This document shows positions 17,891 to 25,868 of a stretch of DNA of 64,000 nt, one piece after another (the first letter of the stretch is position 1; the number at the start of each line of letters is the position of its first letter). This stretch comes from Jeotgalicoccus coquinae. GTDB lineage: Bacteria > Bacillota > Bacilli > Staphylococcales > Salinicoccaceae. The stretch covers positions 806,001-870,000 of the forward strand of contig NZ_JACHFF010000001.1 of NCBI RefSeq assembly GCF_014207425.1. The letters are read 5' to 3'. The position numbers and the translations under genes are program-made. The notes beneath the pieces were generated by a model. It was not told the DNA's origin and did no database searches. It saw nothing but the letters and a program-made list of their open reading frames with translations.

Positions 17891-18908
17891 GCTTGGTAAA
17901 TATGATGCACACTTTCTGCTGAAGCTTGCCGGACTGCTGAGAAACGGTTTTACGATGCAGCAGGCATTAATATTTCTGACCGAGCAGTACGAAGTAATCA
18001 AACAGGCCGACAGAAATGCGCTGCTCGGACTGATTAACAGCGGTGCCTCTCTCAGTGCCGTACTGAAGCATCTCGGCTTTTCAAAGTCGATTATTATGCA
18101 GGTGTCGTTCGCAGAAATTCACGGTGAAATCATTTCAAATCTGGAACAATCCGGAGAATATTTAACCACACGCCGGCAAACAATTCAGAAGCTGGTTAAA
18201 ACACTGCAGTATCCGCTCGTGCTGGTCACGATTTTTATCATTATGCTCGTGTTATTGAATTACACGGTAATTCCTCAGTTTAACGAGCTGTACAGTGCCA
18301 TGCAGGCGGATAAGACGATGCTCGTACACATGCTGACACTGATACTGAATTATCTTCCTTATGCGGCTTTAGCCCTCATGACTGCAGTGTTCCTCAGCGG
18401 TTTCACAATCCTTATTATCCTCAATATTAAAAATACGGCTCTGGCAGCAAAATTGCTGCTGAAAATACCGGTCGTAAAAACTTACTTTAAATACTACGTC
18501 ACATACCGCTTCTCAAGGGAGTTCGGCTACTTTTTAAATAACGGTCTCGAAGTAAAAGAGATTATTCTGCTGTTTAAAACACAGACGATCAACCATTATT
18601 TAAGTCTCGCTGCACAAACTATTGAAACTGAACTGCTGTACGGCACTTCGCTTGGTGATGCCATTGAGCAGCTCGATATGCTCGACAGAAGACTTGCGGT
18701 ATTCGTCAACCACGGCGAATACAACAGCAACGTCGGACGCGAACTCATTATTTACAGCGAATACTCTCTTGAAAATATCATTATAAAAATTGAAAGCTTT
18801 ACGAAAAAGATACAGCCCGTCATATTTCTGATTCTCGGACTGTTGATTGTGTGTCTGTATTTAGTAATCGTGTTACCGATTTTCAATATGATGAGCAATA
18901 TCCAATAG
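17853..18908 (+). CDS. comGB: Competence pilus membrane platform protein ComGB
   Basis: A 351-residue GspF/PilC-type polytopic protein forming the membrane platform for pseudopilus assembly. Two GspF domains are seen (about 20-140 and 215-335). Hydrophobic segments lie at about 122-145, 165-190 and 320-345. It overlaps comGA at its start, and is followed by comGC after 11 nt that hold its ribosome site. Intact by length and pattern. Confidence 0.88.
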   Translation: MKNLNITIGPSNKLGKYDAHFLLKLAGLLRNGFTMQQALIFLTEQYEVIKQADRNALLGLINSGASLSAVLKHLGFSKSIIMQVSFAEIHGEIISNLEQSGEYLTTRRQTIQKLVKTLQYPLVLVTIFIIMLVLLNYTVIPQFNELYSAMQADKTMLVHMLTLILNYLPYAALALMTAVFLSGFTILIILNIKNTALAAKLLLKIPVVKTYFKYYVTYRFSREFGYFLNNGLEVKEIILLFKTQTINHYLSLAAQTIETELLYGTSLGDAIEQLDMLDRRLAVFVNHGEYNSNVGRELIIYSEYSLENIIIKIESFTKKIQPVIFLILGLLIVCLYLVIVLPIFNMMSNIQ

Positions 18909-18919
18909 GAGGAATAATT

Positions 18920-19243
18920 ATGAGAAGAACAATTAACCGTAAATTTAAAAACAAAGAAGAAGGTTTTACACTGATTGAAATGCTGCTGGTGCTCCTCGTT
19001 ATATCAGTTTTAATCATTCTGATTATCCCGAATATCGCGGCACAGAGCCGCAACGTCCAGGATACGGGATGTGAAGCACAGGTGCGTATGGTTCAGAGCC
19101 AGATTGAGGCATACACGCTGAATGAAGGCACACCACCGTCAACAATCCAGGAGCTGGTGCCGGAATACTTAACAGCTGAACAGGTCAGCTGCCAAAACGG
19201 TGATTCAATTACGATAACTAATGGCGAAGCAACGAGGCAGTAG
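18920..19243 (+). CDS. comGC: Major competence pseudopilin ComGC
   Basis: A 107-residue class IV prepilin. A basic N-terminus leads to the prepilin peptidase site EEG|FTLIEM, with the conserved Glu at position 5 of the mature protein. A hydrophobic helix (about 20-40) and a globular part with two cysteines follow (C56 and C94), which could form a disulfide. The ATG at 18920 has a perfect AGGAGG upstream. It is the main subunit of the DNA-uptake pilus. The peptidase ComC is not in the window. Confidence 0.93.
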   Translation: MRRTINRKFKNKEEGFTLIEMLLVLLVISVLIILIIPNIAAQSRNVQDTGCEAQVRMVQSQIEAYTLNEGTPPSTIQELVPEYLTAEQVSCQNGDSITITNGEATRQ

Positions 19244-19652
19244 CGGTTTTACCATGATGGAGATGATGCTGACTTTATTTCTGGTCAGCATTATTCTGTC
19301 ATTGTCCGTGCCGCACTTACCTGTGTACCGGCAAAACGACACTGCCGGGGAAATTGAAACAATCAGCTATGTATTCCAGGGCGCCCAGATGCATGCAATG
19401 GCGAAAAAGAAATCCTATACAGTGATGATGGATCACGCGAACCAGTCAATCATCGTCCGGGATAAAGACCGAAACCCGATATCAAACTACGAACTTAAAG
19501 TATGCGTACTTCAGGAATATGGCATGAGTCAGTTTGTCTACAGACCGAACGGAGATACGAGCGGTTTCGGAACGGTGCAGTTTTTATGTAAAGGCAAGAC
19601 GGTAAAATTTGTATTTCAAATCGTAAAAGGGAGGTTCCGGATTGAACAATGA
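19221..19652 (+). CDS. comGD: Competence minor pseudopilin ComGD
   Basis: A 143-residue prepilin-like protein with the cleavage motif SSG|FTMMEM near residue 9, then a hydrophobic helix. The body is beta-rich with two cysteines. It starts inside the end of comGC and overlaps comGE by 11 nt. It is assigned by operon order and length (about 145 residues in the family). Confidence 0.85.
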   Translation: MAKQRGSSGFTMMEMMLTLFLVSIILSLSVPHLPVYRQNDTAGEIETISYVFQGAQMHAMAKKKSYTVMMDHANQSIIVRDKDRNPISNYELKVCVLQEYGMSQFVYRPNGDTSGFGTVQFLCKGKTVKFVFQIVKGRFRIEQ

Positions 19653-19899
19653 CGGGTTTCTGCTGTATGACAGTCTGCTTGCTGTCGTTATATTTACTGC
19701 AATTGTTTTAATGCTGCCGGGGATATTTTCTATTACAGCCACGGATGAGCTGAGCATGGAACAGCTTAAGTTTTACCGTGAACTGTACAGTATGAGCACC
19801 CGGTATAACTCAACTGAAGATTATATAAAAGCAGCTCAAAATTTATTTAAAGGAACGGGGTTCCCATGTGATGAACGGCTCAAAAAAATATGCGGCTGA
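19642..19899 (+). CDS. comGE: Competence minor pseudopilin, ComGE position
   Basis: An 85-residue protein with a short N-terminus, a prepilin-like DG|FLLYDS site and a hydrophobic helix. It lacks the Glu at +5 that most pseudopilins carry; Asp occupies a nearby position. The start is TTG at 19642 after GGGAGG. It fits ComGE by order and size. Sequence conservation of ComGE is poor, so identity relies on the operon. Confidence 0.75.
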   Translation: MNNDGFLLYDSLLAVVIFTAIVLMLPGIFSITATDELSMEQLKFYRELYSMSTRYNSTEDYIKAAQNLFKGTGFPCDERLKKICG

Positions 19900-20281
19900 C
19901 GGTTTCAGCTATATGGAGGTCCTCCTGTCTTTAATGACCGCTGCGTTAATTATGGCTGTTATGCCAAATATAATGATGATGTTCCAGTCACTGACGCTGG
20001 ACGGGGATTATTACGACACAGATATATTCACACTCGATATTATTGAAACTTATAAAGTATCTGAAAAAATAAAAACAGCCGGACGCACGATAAACTTCAC
20101 CACTGATCACGGGGAGGTCTCATACCGCTTTGCTGACGGACGGATTATTAAAAGTATTGACGGTGACGGCTTCGTCACTATGATGTTCAATATCGAGGAG
20201 TTTATCATTACAAAAGAGAACACATCGATTACGCTCGAGCTGAAAGGAGCAGCGAATGAAACATTTACCTTCAGGCAATGA
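19871..20281 (+). CDS. comGF: Competence minor pseudopilin ComGF
   Basis: A protein of 136 residues with a prepilin-like site ADG|FSYMEVLLSL, including the +5 Glu. A hydrophobic helix follows, then a beta-rich domain ending in LKGAANETFTFRQ, typical of ComGF. Either the ATG at 19871 or the GTG just before it may be used. It overlaps both comGE and comGG, so the tail of the operon is tightly coupled. Confidence 0.8.
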   Translation: MNGSKKYAADGFSYMEVLLSLMTAALIMAVMPNIMMMFQSLTLDGDYYDTDIFTLDIIETYKVSEKIKTAGRTINFTTDHGEVSYRFADGRIIKSIDGDGFVTMMFNIEEFIITKENTSITLELKGAANETFTFRQ

Positions 20282-20429
20282 TGGATTTTTCAGCGTGTCT
20301 GTATACTTTTTACTTATATATTTAATCGGGGTATACTATCATTACTTTAATAGGTTTCAGCTGGTACTCGATATCCGCATGAATTTAATTGAAATCTATA
20401 TTTCCAGAATCTATCAAATAATAAATTAG
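20256..20429 (+). CDS. comGG: ComGG-like small protein at the end of the comG operon
   Basis: A 57-residue frame starting at ATG 20256 (AAAGGAG 7 nt upstream) and ending just before aroK. After a short polar start it has NDG|FFSVSV, like a prepilin site without the +5 Glu, then a hydrophobic helix (VYFLLIYLIGVYY) and a short amphipathic tail. Its position after comGF and its overlap with comGF fit ComGG. It is about half the length of Bacillus ComGG, so the periplasmic part is reduced. It is assigned by position and pattern only. Confidence 0.65.
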   Translation: MKHLPSGNDGFFSVSVYFLLIYLIGVYYHYFNRFQLVLDIRMNLIEIYISRIYQIIN

Positions 20430-20441
20430 GTGAACAGACAT

Positions 20442-20942
20442 ATGATATTAATCGGTTTTATGGGATGCGGCAAAACGACAATCGCAAATGAACTCGGCAG
20501 AAAACTGAACAAAGAAGTCATCGACCTCGATGCAGTGATTCCGGCAATCGCAGGACGGACAATACCTGAGATCTTTGCGGATGAAGGAGAAGCGGCATTC
20601 AGGGAATATGAATACCGCGCGCTTAAAGAAACACTTCAGAAAGATGTGATTATCGCGACCGGCGGCGGGGTAGTGACTTACGATAAATCTTACGATGAAT
20701 TAAAGGGGCTGTCCGGCAGACCGGTATTCTTTTTAAATGCACCGTTTGAAGATTTATACAAACGGATCCAACAGGATGAAAACCGCCCGCTCGGAAATCA
20801 GGACAGCGAAAAAGTCCGCGAGCTGTATAATTCGAGACTGGATAAATATACTTCACTTGCCAGCAGGGAAGTCAGCACACTTCAGACTGTAGAAAAAACA
20901 GCCGCTGAAATCATAGTTTATATGGATGAATCGAATCTTTAG
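20442..20942 (+). CDS. aroK: Shikimate kinase
   Basis: A 166-residue enzyme that phosphorylates shikimate in the aromatic amino acid pathway. It shows Walker A GFMGCGKTT, the shikimate-binding Asp in VIDLDAVI, FADEGEAAFREYE and the glycine-rich VIATGGGVV. The ATG at 20442 lies 8 nt after AGGTGA; a GTG at 20430 is in frame but contains that ribosome site. It follows comGG by 12 nt and so may be read through from comG, as in other Staphylococcaceae. Confidence 0.92.
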   Translation: MILIGFMGCGKTTIANELGRKLNKEVIDLDAVIPAIAGRTIPEIFADEGEAAFREYEYRALKETLQKDVIIATGGGVVTYDKSYDELKGLSGRPVFFLNAPFEDLYKRIQQDENRPLGNQDSEKVRELYNSRLDKYTSLASREVSTLQTVEKTAAEIIVYMDESNL

Positions 20943-21020
20943 CCGTGAGTATTCAGCTTGCTATTTTCAATAAATTATGACTATAATGTATACGGATTCA
21001 AAAGACAGTTACGGATGAAT

Positions 21021-21100
21021 AATACTGGAGAGAACGCGTTATGCGTCGCCGAAGGAGCAAACCGTTATACGGTGAATCTCTCAGGCAAAAGGACAGTATT
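21021..21100 (+). ncRNA. Glycine riboswitch, single aptamer
   Basis: The conserved glycine aptamer core is visible: GGAGAG, GCCGAAGGAGCAA, then CTCTCAGGCAAAAGGAC. It is closed by its own 7-bp P1 helix (AATACTG at 21021-21027 with CAGTATT at 21094-21100), so only one complete aptamer is present. A terminator hairpin follows at 21126-21155, before gcvT. Glycine binding would be expected to allow expression of glycine breakdown genes. Confidence 0.9.
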
Positions 21101-21125
21101 GCGACGTAATCCTGAAGATTATATC

Positions 21126-21160
21126 AACAGGACAGCGAGCAGTCACTGTCCTGTTTTATT
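21126..21160 (+). terminator. Expression-platform terminator of the glycine riboswitch
   Basis: A perfect 10-bp stem (AACAGGACAG with CTGTCCTGTT) is followed by TTTATTTATTT. The 5' arm GGACAG is also found at the 3' edge of the aptamer (21091-21096), so the aptamer and terminator arms can compete for the same CTGTCC strand. Confidence 0.85.
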
Positions 21161-21180
21161 TATTTGAGGAGGAAATTGTA

Positions 21181-22263
21181 ATGAGTGAGTTAAAAAGAAC
21201 ACCTTTAAACGAGTACTATCATGAGAACGGTGCTAAACTGGTCGACTTTGGCGGCTGGGAAATGCCTGTTCAATTCTCAAGCATCAAAGAAGAACACACA
21301 GCAGTAAGAGAAGATGTCGGTATTTTCGATGTCAGTCACATGGGTGAAATCCGTGTTACAGGCGCTCAGGCTGAAGAATTCTTAAACTATGCACTGACTA
21401 ACGACGTTACTAAGTTAACAGATGTAAAAGCTCAATACACTGCGCTCGCTAATGAAAAAGGCGGAGTTATCGATGATCTTGTAATTTACAAGCTTGCTGA
21501 AAATGACTACCTTCTTATTCCGAACGCAGGCAATACTGATGAAGACTACGAATGGCTTAAGGCTATCGAAGGGTACGACGCAGTTGTAGAAAACGTATCT
21601 GCAGATTACGGTCAGCTTGCAGTGCAGGGACCAAATGCAAGAGCTTTAGTACAAAAATTCACAGAAACTGATCTTTCCGAACTGAAAATGTTCAACTTTG
21701 TCACAGATGCTCAGGTTGACGGCAAAGACGTTATTATTTCACAAAGCGGTTACACTGGAGAAGACGGGTTTGAGCTGTACTGCAAACCGGAAGATACACT
21801 TCACCTGTGGAAACTGTTCGTAGATAACGGTGCTGCTGAATGTGGGCTGGGTGCACGTGATACTCTGCGTCTTGAAGCGGGACTTCCACTTCACGGCCAG
21901 GACTTGTCACCTGAAATCTCACCACTGGAATCACGCATCGGATTTGCAGTTAAAGTAGACAAAGGCGACTTCATCGGTCAGCCGGTATTAAAAGAACAAA
22001 AAGAAAGCGGTATTCCACGCCGTCTGTCTGCATTTGAAATTACAGGCAAAGGAATCGCGCGTACGGACTACGAAGTATTCGATAACGAAGGAAACAAAGT
22101 AGGATATGTTACAAGCGGAACGCAGTCGCCAACGACTAAACGTTCAATCGGTTTCGCATTAGTTGATACTGATTTCTACGAACTTGATAAAGAGTTTGTA
22201 ATCAAAGTGCGTAACAAAGAAGTACCTGCTAAATTCGTTAAAACACCATTCCACAAAAACTAA
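21181..22263 (+). CDS. gcvT: Aminomethyltransferase, glycine cleavage T protein
   Basis: A 360-residue T protein of the glycine cleavage system, which transfers the aminomethyl carbon to tetrahydrofolate and releases ammonia. Family segments include FGGWEMPVQ, VSHMGEI and GARDTLRLEAGLPLHGQDL. The ribosome site GAGGAGG is strong. It is alone behind the glycine riboswitch: the gcvPA and gcvPB genes that follow it in Staphylococcus and Bacillus are absent here, replaced by a terminator and repeat array B. The P and H proteins must be encoded elsewhere if the system is complete. Confidence 0.95.
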   Translation: MSELKRTPLNEYYHENGAKLVDFGGWEMPVQFSSIKEEHTAVREDVGIFDVSHMGEIRVTGAQAEEFLNYALTNDVTKLTDVKAQYTALANEKGGVIDDLVIYKLAENDYLLIPNAGNTDEDYEWLKAIEGYDAVVENVSADYGQLAVQGPNARALVQKFTETDLSELKMFNFVTDAQVDGKDVIISQSGYTGEDGFELYCKPEDTLHLWKLFVDNGAAECGLGARDTLRLEAGLPLHGQDLSPEISPLESRIGFAVKVDKGDFIGQPVLKEQKESGIPRRLSAFEITGKGIARTDYEVFDNEGNKVGYVTSGTQSPTTKRSIGFALVDTDFYELDKEFVIKVRNKEVPAKFVKTPFHKN

Positions 22264-22274
22264 TTATTTTATTA

Positions 22275-22307
22275 AACCCTGCGGCATATGATGCTGCAGG
22301 GTTTTTT
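22275..22307 (+). terminator. Terminator of gcvT
   Basis: A 13-bp stem with one mismatch (AACCCTGCGGCAT with ATGCTGCAGGGTT) and a short loop, followed by a T run, 11 nt after the gcvT stop. Confidence 0.88.
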
Positions 22308-22340
22308 ATGCTGATTGACCGGCGGGTAGTGAGATGCGTT

Positions 22341-22495
22341 CATTGGGATGCAGAACGGTAATTGTCCCATCGTAAACTCCACATTGGGGCAAATACACTG
22401 AATCATCTCATCGTGACACACTCATTGAGATATTGGCAATTATCCATCCCAATGTGAAGCGTACACTGAGACGAACAGCTTTAATTGTCCCATCG
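22341..22495. repeat. Palindromic tandem array B, four 41-bp-spaced units
   Basis: Four 32-bp imperfect palindromes start at 22341, 22382, 22423 and 22464, exactly 41 bp apart, with 9-nt spacers. Each begins CATTG, or CACTG in the last unit, and ends CATCG or CAATG. Half-sites follow CATTGRGAYRA in alternating orientation. It fills the gap between the convergent gcvT and yqhL genes, between their terminators. Arrays C and D in this window have the same design. Confidence 0.9.
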
Positions 22496-22520
22496 ACGCC
22501 GGCAATCACTCAAAACAAAA

Positions 22521-22546
22521 GCACCTGACCGGTAACGGTCAGGTGC
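22521..22546 (-). terminator. Terminator of the yqhL operon
   Basis: A perfect 10-bp stem (GCACCTGACC with GGTCAGGTGC) around a 6-nt loop. T-rich sequence follows on the minus strand, 11 nt past the yqhL stop. Confidence 0.85.
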
Positions 22547-22557
22547 TGTCGCTTATA

Positions 22558-22944
22558 TTAACGATTTTTTGATTTAATCTTGCCAGTCCATTTAGCAATA
22601 CCCTGTTTAAGAACGTTGATATCTTTATGGCCGTCTTTTTTCAGCATACGTGCTGCACGAAGTGCCGTACGTCCATTTTGATCGTATAAGTAAACGGCTT
22701 TATCTTTACGGATACCGCCTTTTTTCATTTGGAATGTTGAAATCGGCATGTTTCTTGCTCCAAGAATATGGCCGTGTTCGAATTGTGCTTTCTCGCGTAA
22801 ATCAATCAGCTGCACTTTACGCAGATCCTGATTGAATTCCGTTTCAGATAACATGTTAACGCCTCTCATACTTAAAAATGCATTTATCACCAATACAACG
22901 ATGACAACTGCCAAAATTATTAATGCAATAATCCAGCTTTCCAC
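22558..22944 (-). CDS. Membrane-anchored rhodanese-like protein YqhL, catalytic Cys absent
   Basis: A 128-residue protein with an N-terminal membrane helix (about 4-24) and a rhodanese domain (about 35-122). The domain has the usual IDLREKAQFEHGHI segment. At the active-site loop, where active rhodaneses have a Cys (VYLYC-type), this protein reads VYLYDQNGRTA, so Asp replaces Cys and sulfur transfer is unlikely. A binding or scaffold role is possible. It is the last gene of a minus-strand cluster with a small membrane protein and yqhQ, as in Staphylococcus. Confidence 0.85.
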   Translation of the reverse strand: MESWIIALIILAVVIVVLVINAFLSMRGVNMLSETEFNQDLRKVQLIDLREKAQFEHGHILGARNMPISTFQMKKGGIRKDKAVYLYDQNGRTALRAARMLKKDGHKDINVLKQGIAKWTGKIKSKNR

Positions 22945-22972
22945 TTAAAAACCTCTCCTTGTTATATGTGTA

Positions 22973-23191
22973 TTATTTTTTACGGTGTTTACGTTTTGCC
23001 TTGCGCAGTGCTTTTTTATACTTTCTCTGATCTTCAGTTAAGATAAAGAAATAATAAATGCCGTAGAAAATCGCGGCAAGCACAAGCATGAATATCAGTG
23101 AATTAACAACCATGCCGAGCACGACATCCAGGTTCATCAAAAGCCCGATTGCCGAGACAATCAGTACGATAATTATCAATGCTTTTTTCAC
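22973..23191 (-). CDS. Small membrane protein with basic tail (SA1362-like)
   Basis: A 72-residue protein with two hydrophobic helices (about 4-20 and 29-50) and a strongly basic C-terminus of Lys and Arg. It resembles the small protein between yqhL and yqhQ in S. aureus (SA1362 family) in size, pattern and place. Its start overlaps the yqhQ stop by 4 nt, so translation is coupled. Function unknown. Confidence 0.65.
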   Translation of the reverse strand: MKKALIIIVLIVSAIGLLMNLDVVLGMVVNSLIFMLVLAAIFYGIYYFFILTEDQRKYKKALRKAKRKHRKK

Positions 23192-24096
23192 TTTTTATCA
23201 CTCCCTAAAAGGTGGTTGAATGAATGTATCGCCACTTCAACCTGATCATTATCCGGCTGCTTTGTCGTTAAGTACTGCAGCCATAAACCCGGCAGCCCAA
23301 AGTATTTCAATACGGGAACTTCCCGGAGCTTATTAGTAATCTGAAGTACTTCAAATGACAGTCCCAGCACAACAGGTATCAGCAGAATTCTGTTAAGTAC
23401 CCTGACATAAAGCGGGTCGACCGGTACGAACATGTACACGGCGAAACCGACGAGCACAGTAAACAGTATAAACGAACTTCCGCAGCGGTAGTGCAATCTT
23501 GATTCAGCCTGCACATTTTCGATCGTTAAAGGTTTATCCTGTTCGAAACAGTTAATTACTTTATGTTCAGCACCGTGGTATTGAAACAGCCGCTTCACCA
23601 TTGGTGTCAGTGACAATATGTATATGTAGCCCAGCAGAATAATTAATTTAATCAGTGTTTCAAGTGCCACCTGGCCCAGTTTCCCTGTAATAATACCGGA
23701 AAACACTTCTGCCACAAACACCGGAATTAATGTCAGTATAAATTTACCGATGAAGAAGGTAAGTATACCGATAATAACGGTGGAAAGCACGACTTTTGCT
23801 GTATTTTGATTGTTTTTCTCCTGCTCTATTTTATAATCTTCCGCCGGATCACGGTCGTAACGGTCTGCGGCGAAATCCATATGTTTCATCCCGTAGACGC
23901 TCGCTTCCAGTATCGCGACATTGCCTCGGATCAGCGGAATTTTCTTAAGTCTGGTCAGGAACGGTTTTTCAGGCCGGGGCATGTCGAAGTAGTCGATATC
24001 CCCGTTCGTCCGCCGTATGGCTGTCGACATATGCGTCTTCGACTGGAACATGACACCTTCTGGTACTGCCTGGCCGCCGTAAATCGGTTTAGTCAT
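23188..24096 (-). CDS. DUF1385 family membrane protein YqhQ
   Basis: A 302-residue protein. It starts with the family motif YGGQAVPEGVMFQSK. Several membrane segments lie between about residues 97 and 245. The motif YHGAEHKVINCFE and the Cys/Arg segment SRLHYRCGSSF mark DUF1385. The function is unknown; it is widespread in Firmicutes. It begins the three-gene minus-strand group, directly after the lipoprotein gene, with 15 nt between them. Confidence 0.85.
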   Translation of the reverse strand: MTKPIYGGQAVPEGVMFQSKTHMSTAIRRTNGDIDYFDMPRPEKPFLTRLKKIPLIRGNVAILEASVYGMKHMDFAADRYDRDPAEDYKIEQEKNNQNTAKVVLSTVIIGILTFFIGKFILTLIPVFVAEVFSGIITGKLGQVALETLIKLIILLGYIYILSLTPMVKRLFQYHGAEHKVINCFEQDKPLTIENVQAESRLHYRCGSSFILFTVLVGFAVYMFVPVDPLYVRVLNRILLIPVVLGLSFEVLQITNKLREVPVLKYFGLPGLWLQYLTTKQPDNDQVEVAIHSFNHLLGSDKK

Positions 24097-24111
24097 TATG
24101 CTTCATTCTCT

Positions 24112-24672
24112 CTACAAGTATTCTGTCGCCGACTGCAGCCTGTCAATTGCTTCGTTAAGGAGCTCGTCGTCGTCTGCAGCCAGTGCATCCGCAATCTGGT
24201 TTACAGCTTCAGTAATTTCTTCATTGGCAAGAACAACATTGGAATGTTCACGTTCCAGAACTTCAGTCAGTTCCAGTTCGCCGACTGCAGTTTCATATGT
24301 TTCAACAGTGTCGTTCACTGCATCTCTCGTTTTAACCACTTCACCGCTGTTGACCTGATCACCATTACGGTAAGCAGCGATATGTTCGTTCATTTTATTC
24401 AGATTTTCTGTAATGCCGCTAGCATAAACAGTAACGGTATCCACATATAATTCCACGTTGGGATTATCGCGGTCGCGTTCGAAGTTGACGATTTGCGTTT
24501 CGAGGTTGTCCAGATGCAGAGTCAGCTGCTGATTACGGACCTGTTCGGTCTGAAGAAGTCCTTCAAGCTCGCTTTTATACTCTTCCTGCTCGATCAGCGC
24601 ATCTTCAGGCGAGCTCTGTGAGCACCCTGCAGCAAGTAATACTAATATGATTGCAGATAGTTTAAGTTTCAT
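24112..24672 (-). CDS. Putative lipoprotein with coiled coil
   Basis: A 186-residue exported protein. The signal peptide ends in a lipobox (LLAAGCSQ, Cys17). The rest is acidic and almost wholly helical (EEYKSELEGLLQTEQ and following), with predicted coiled coil from about 25 to 70. I do not recognise the family with confidence; YkyA-type cell-wall-binding lipoproteins share this look. It is upstream of and probably co-transcribed with yqhQ, and is divergent from the pepP-efp operon. Confidence 0.65.
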   Translation of the reverse strand: MKLKLSAIILVLLAAGCSQSSPEDALIEQEEYKSELEGLLQTEQVRNQQLTLHLDNLETQIVNFERDRDNPNVELYVDTVTVYASGITENLNKMNEHIAAYRNGDQVNSGEVVKTRDAVNDTVETYETAVGELELTEVLEREHSNVVLANEEITEAVNQIADALAADDDELLNEAIDRLQSATEYL

Positions 24673-24787
24673 CGCACATTCTCCTATATATCATTAGACT
24701 ATTTTAACATGTTAGCGTTAAAATATAAAAAGAAAATGAAATAGATATCGGTTTCATGTAAAATGGTTATGGAGAGGTGGCGGAGAA

Positions 24788-25843
24788 ATGATTAAATTTG
24801 ATAAAGTACAACAGTTGATTGAGAGAGAAAACCTTGATGCATTACTCGTAATGAGCAGTTATAACAGAAGATATTTAAGTGATTTTACCGGCTCCAGCGG
24901 AGCACTCGTTATTACACCAAAAGCGAGATACTTAATATCCGACTTCAGATATAAAGCCCAGGGTGCTGAACAGGCTCAGGATTTCGAGTTTGTACTGCAG
25001 CAGGGAAGCCTGCTTGATTTCATCGCATCATTTATGAAATCAAAAAACATTAAACGTATTGGTTTCGAAGGGGAACACGTAAACTACAATACATACAGCA
25101 AGATTAAAGAAGACTTTGAAACAGTGCCGTTAACAGGCGAAGTGGAAAAAATCCGTTTAATCAAAACTGATGATGAACTTGATTTAATTATGAAAGCCTG
25201 CGAAATCGCAGACCAGTCTTATGAGTACATTTTAACTTATGTTAAAGCAGGTATGACTGAGCTGGAAGTTAAAAATGAGCTTGAAGCGCACATGACGAAA
25301 CTCGGTGCGAGCGGGCCCAGTTTTGATACGATTGTTGCAAGCGGACACAGAGGTGCACTGCCGCACGGCGTCGCTTCTGACAAAGTAATTGAAGAAGGCG
25401 ATATGGTAACATTGGACTTCGGTGCATACTACCAGGGATACGCATCTGATATTACACGCACGTTCGGCGTCGGTTCGGTGTCTCCCGAGATGGAAGAAAT
25501 CTACAACGTCGTTCTCGAGTCCCAGCTGAAAGCGCTCGATGAAATAACAGCCGGCATGACAGGCAGTGAGGCTGACTCTGTTGCACGCGATGTAATCAGC
25601 AGTCACGGTTACGGTGAAAACTTCGGTCATTCACTCGGACACGGATTCGGTCTTGAAGTACATGAATTGCCAGGTCTGGCACAAAAAAGTACAATGACTT
25701 TAGAACCCGGCATGTGCGTCACGATTGAACCGGGCATTTATGTAGACGGTCTCGGCGGTGTACGTATCGAGGATGATACAATAGTCACTGAAACGGGTCT
25801 GAAAAAATTAACACACAGCAGTAAAAAACTGTTTATCGTATAA
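24788..25843 (+). CDS. pepP: Xaa-Pro aminopeptidase (M24B, YqhT-like)
   Basis: A 351-residue cytoplasmic metallopeptidase that would remove an N-terminal residue preceding proline. A creatinase N-domain (about 5-125) is followed by the M24 pita-bread domain. Metal ligands are visible: [15 protein letters not shown] (two Asp), [14 protein letters not shown] (His) and late Glu residues in VTIEPGIY and GVRIEDD. RBS GGAGAGGTGG is strong. It lies 25 nt before efp, the usual arrangement in Firmicutes. Confidence 0.93.
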   Translation: MIKFDKVQQLIERENLDALLVMSSYNRRYLSDFTGSSGALVITPKARYLISDFRYKAQGAEQAQDFEFVLQQGSLLDFIASFMKSKNIKRIGFEGEHVNYNTYSKIKEDFETVPLTGEVEKIRLIKTDDELDLIMKACEIADQSYEYILTYVKAGMTELEVKNELEAHMTKLGASGPSFDTIVASGHRGALPHGVASDKVIEEGDMVTLDFGAYYQGYASDITRTFGVGSVSPEMEEIYNVVLESQLKALDEITAGMTGSEADSVARDVISSHGYGENFGHSLGHGFGLEVHELPGLAQKSTMTLEPGMCVTIEPGIYVDGLGGVRIEDDTIVTETGLKKLTHSSKKLFIV

Positions 25844-25868
25844 GACAGATTACCAGGAGGAAAAAAAC

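Noticed and set aside
20958-21167. 69-codon open frame upstream of gcvT
   Set aside because: It covers the glycine riboswitch and its terminator, has no ribosome site and no protein-like pattern.
22310-22340. A fifth unit at the left edge of array B
   Set aside because: The segment keeps an ATG-like end but no matching left arm, so a palindrome could not be shown.
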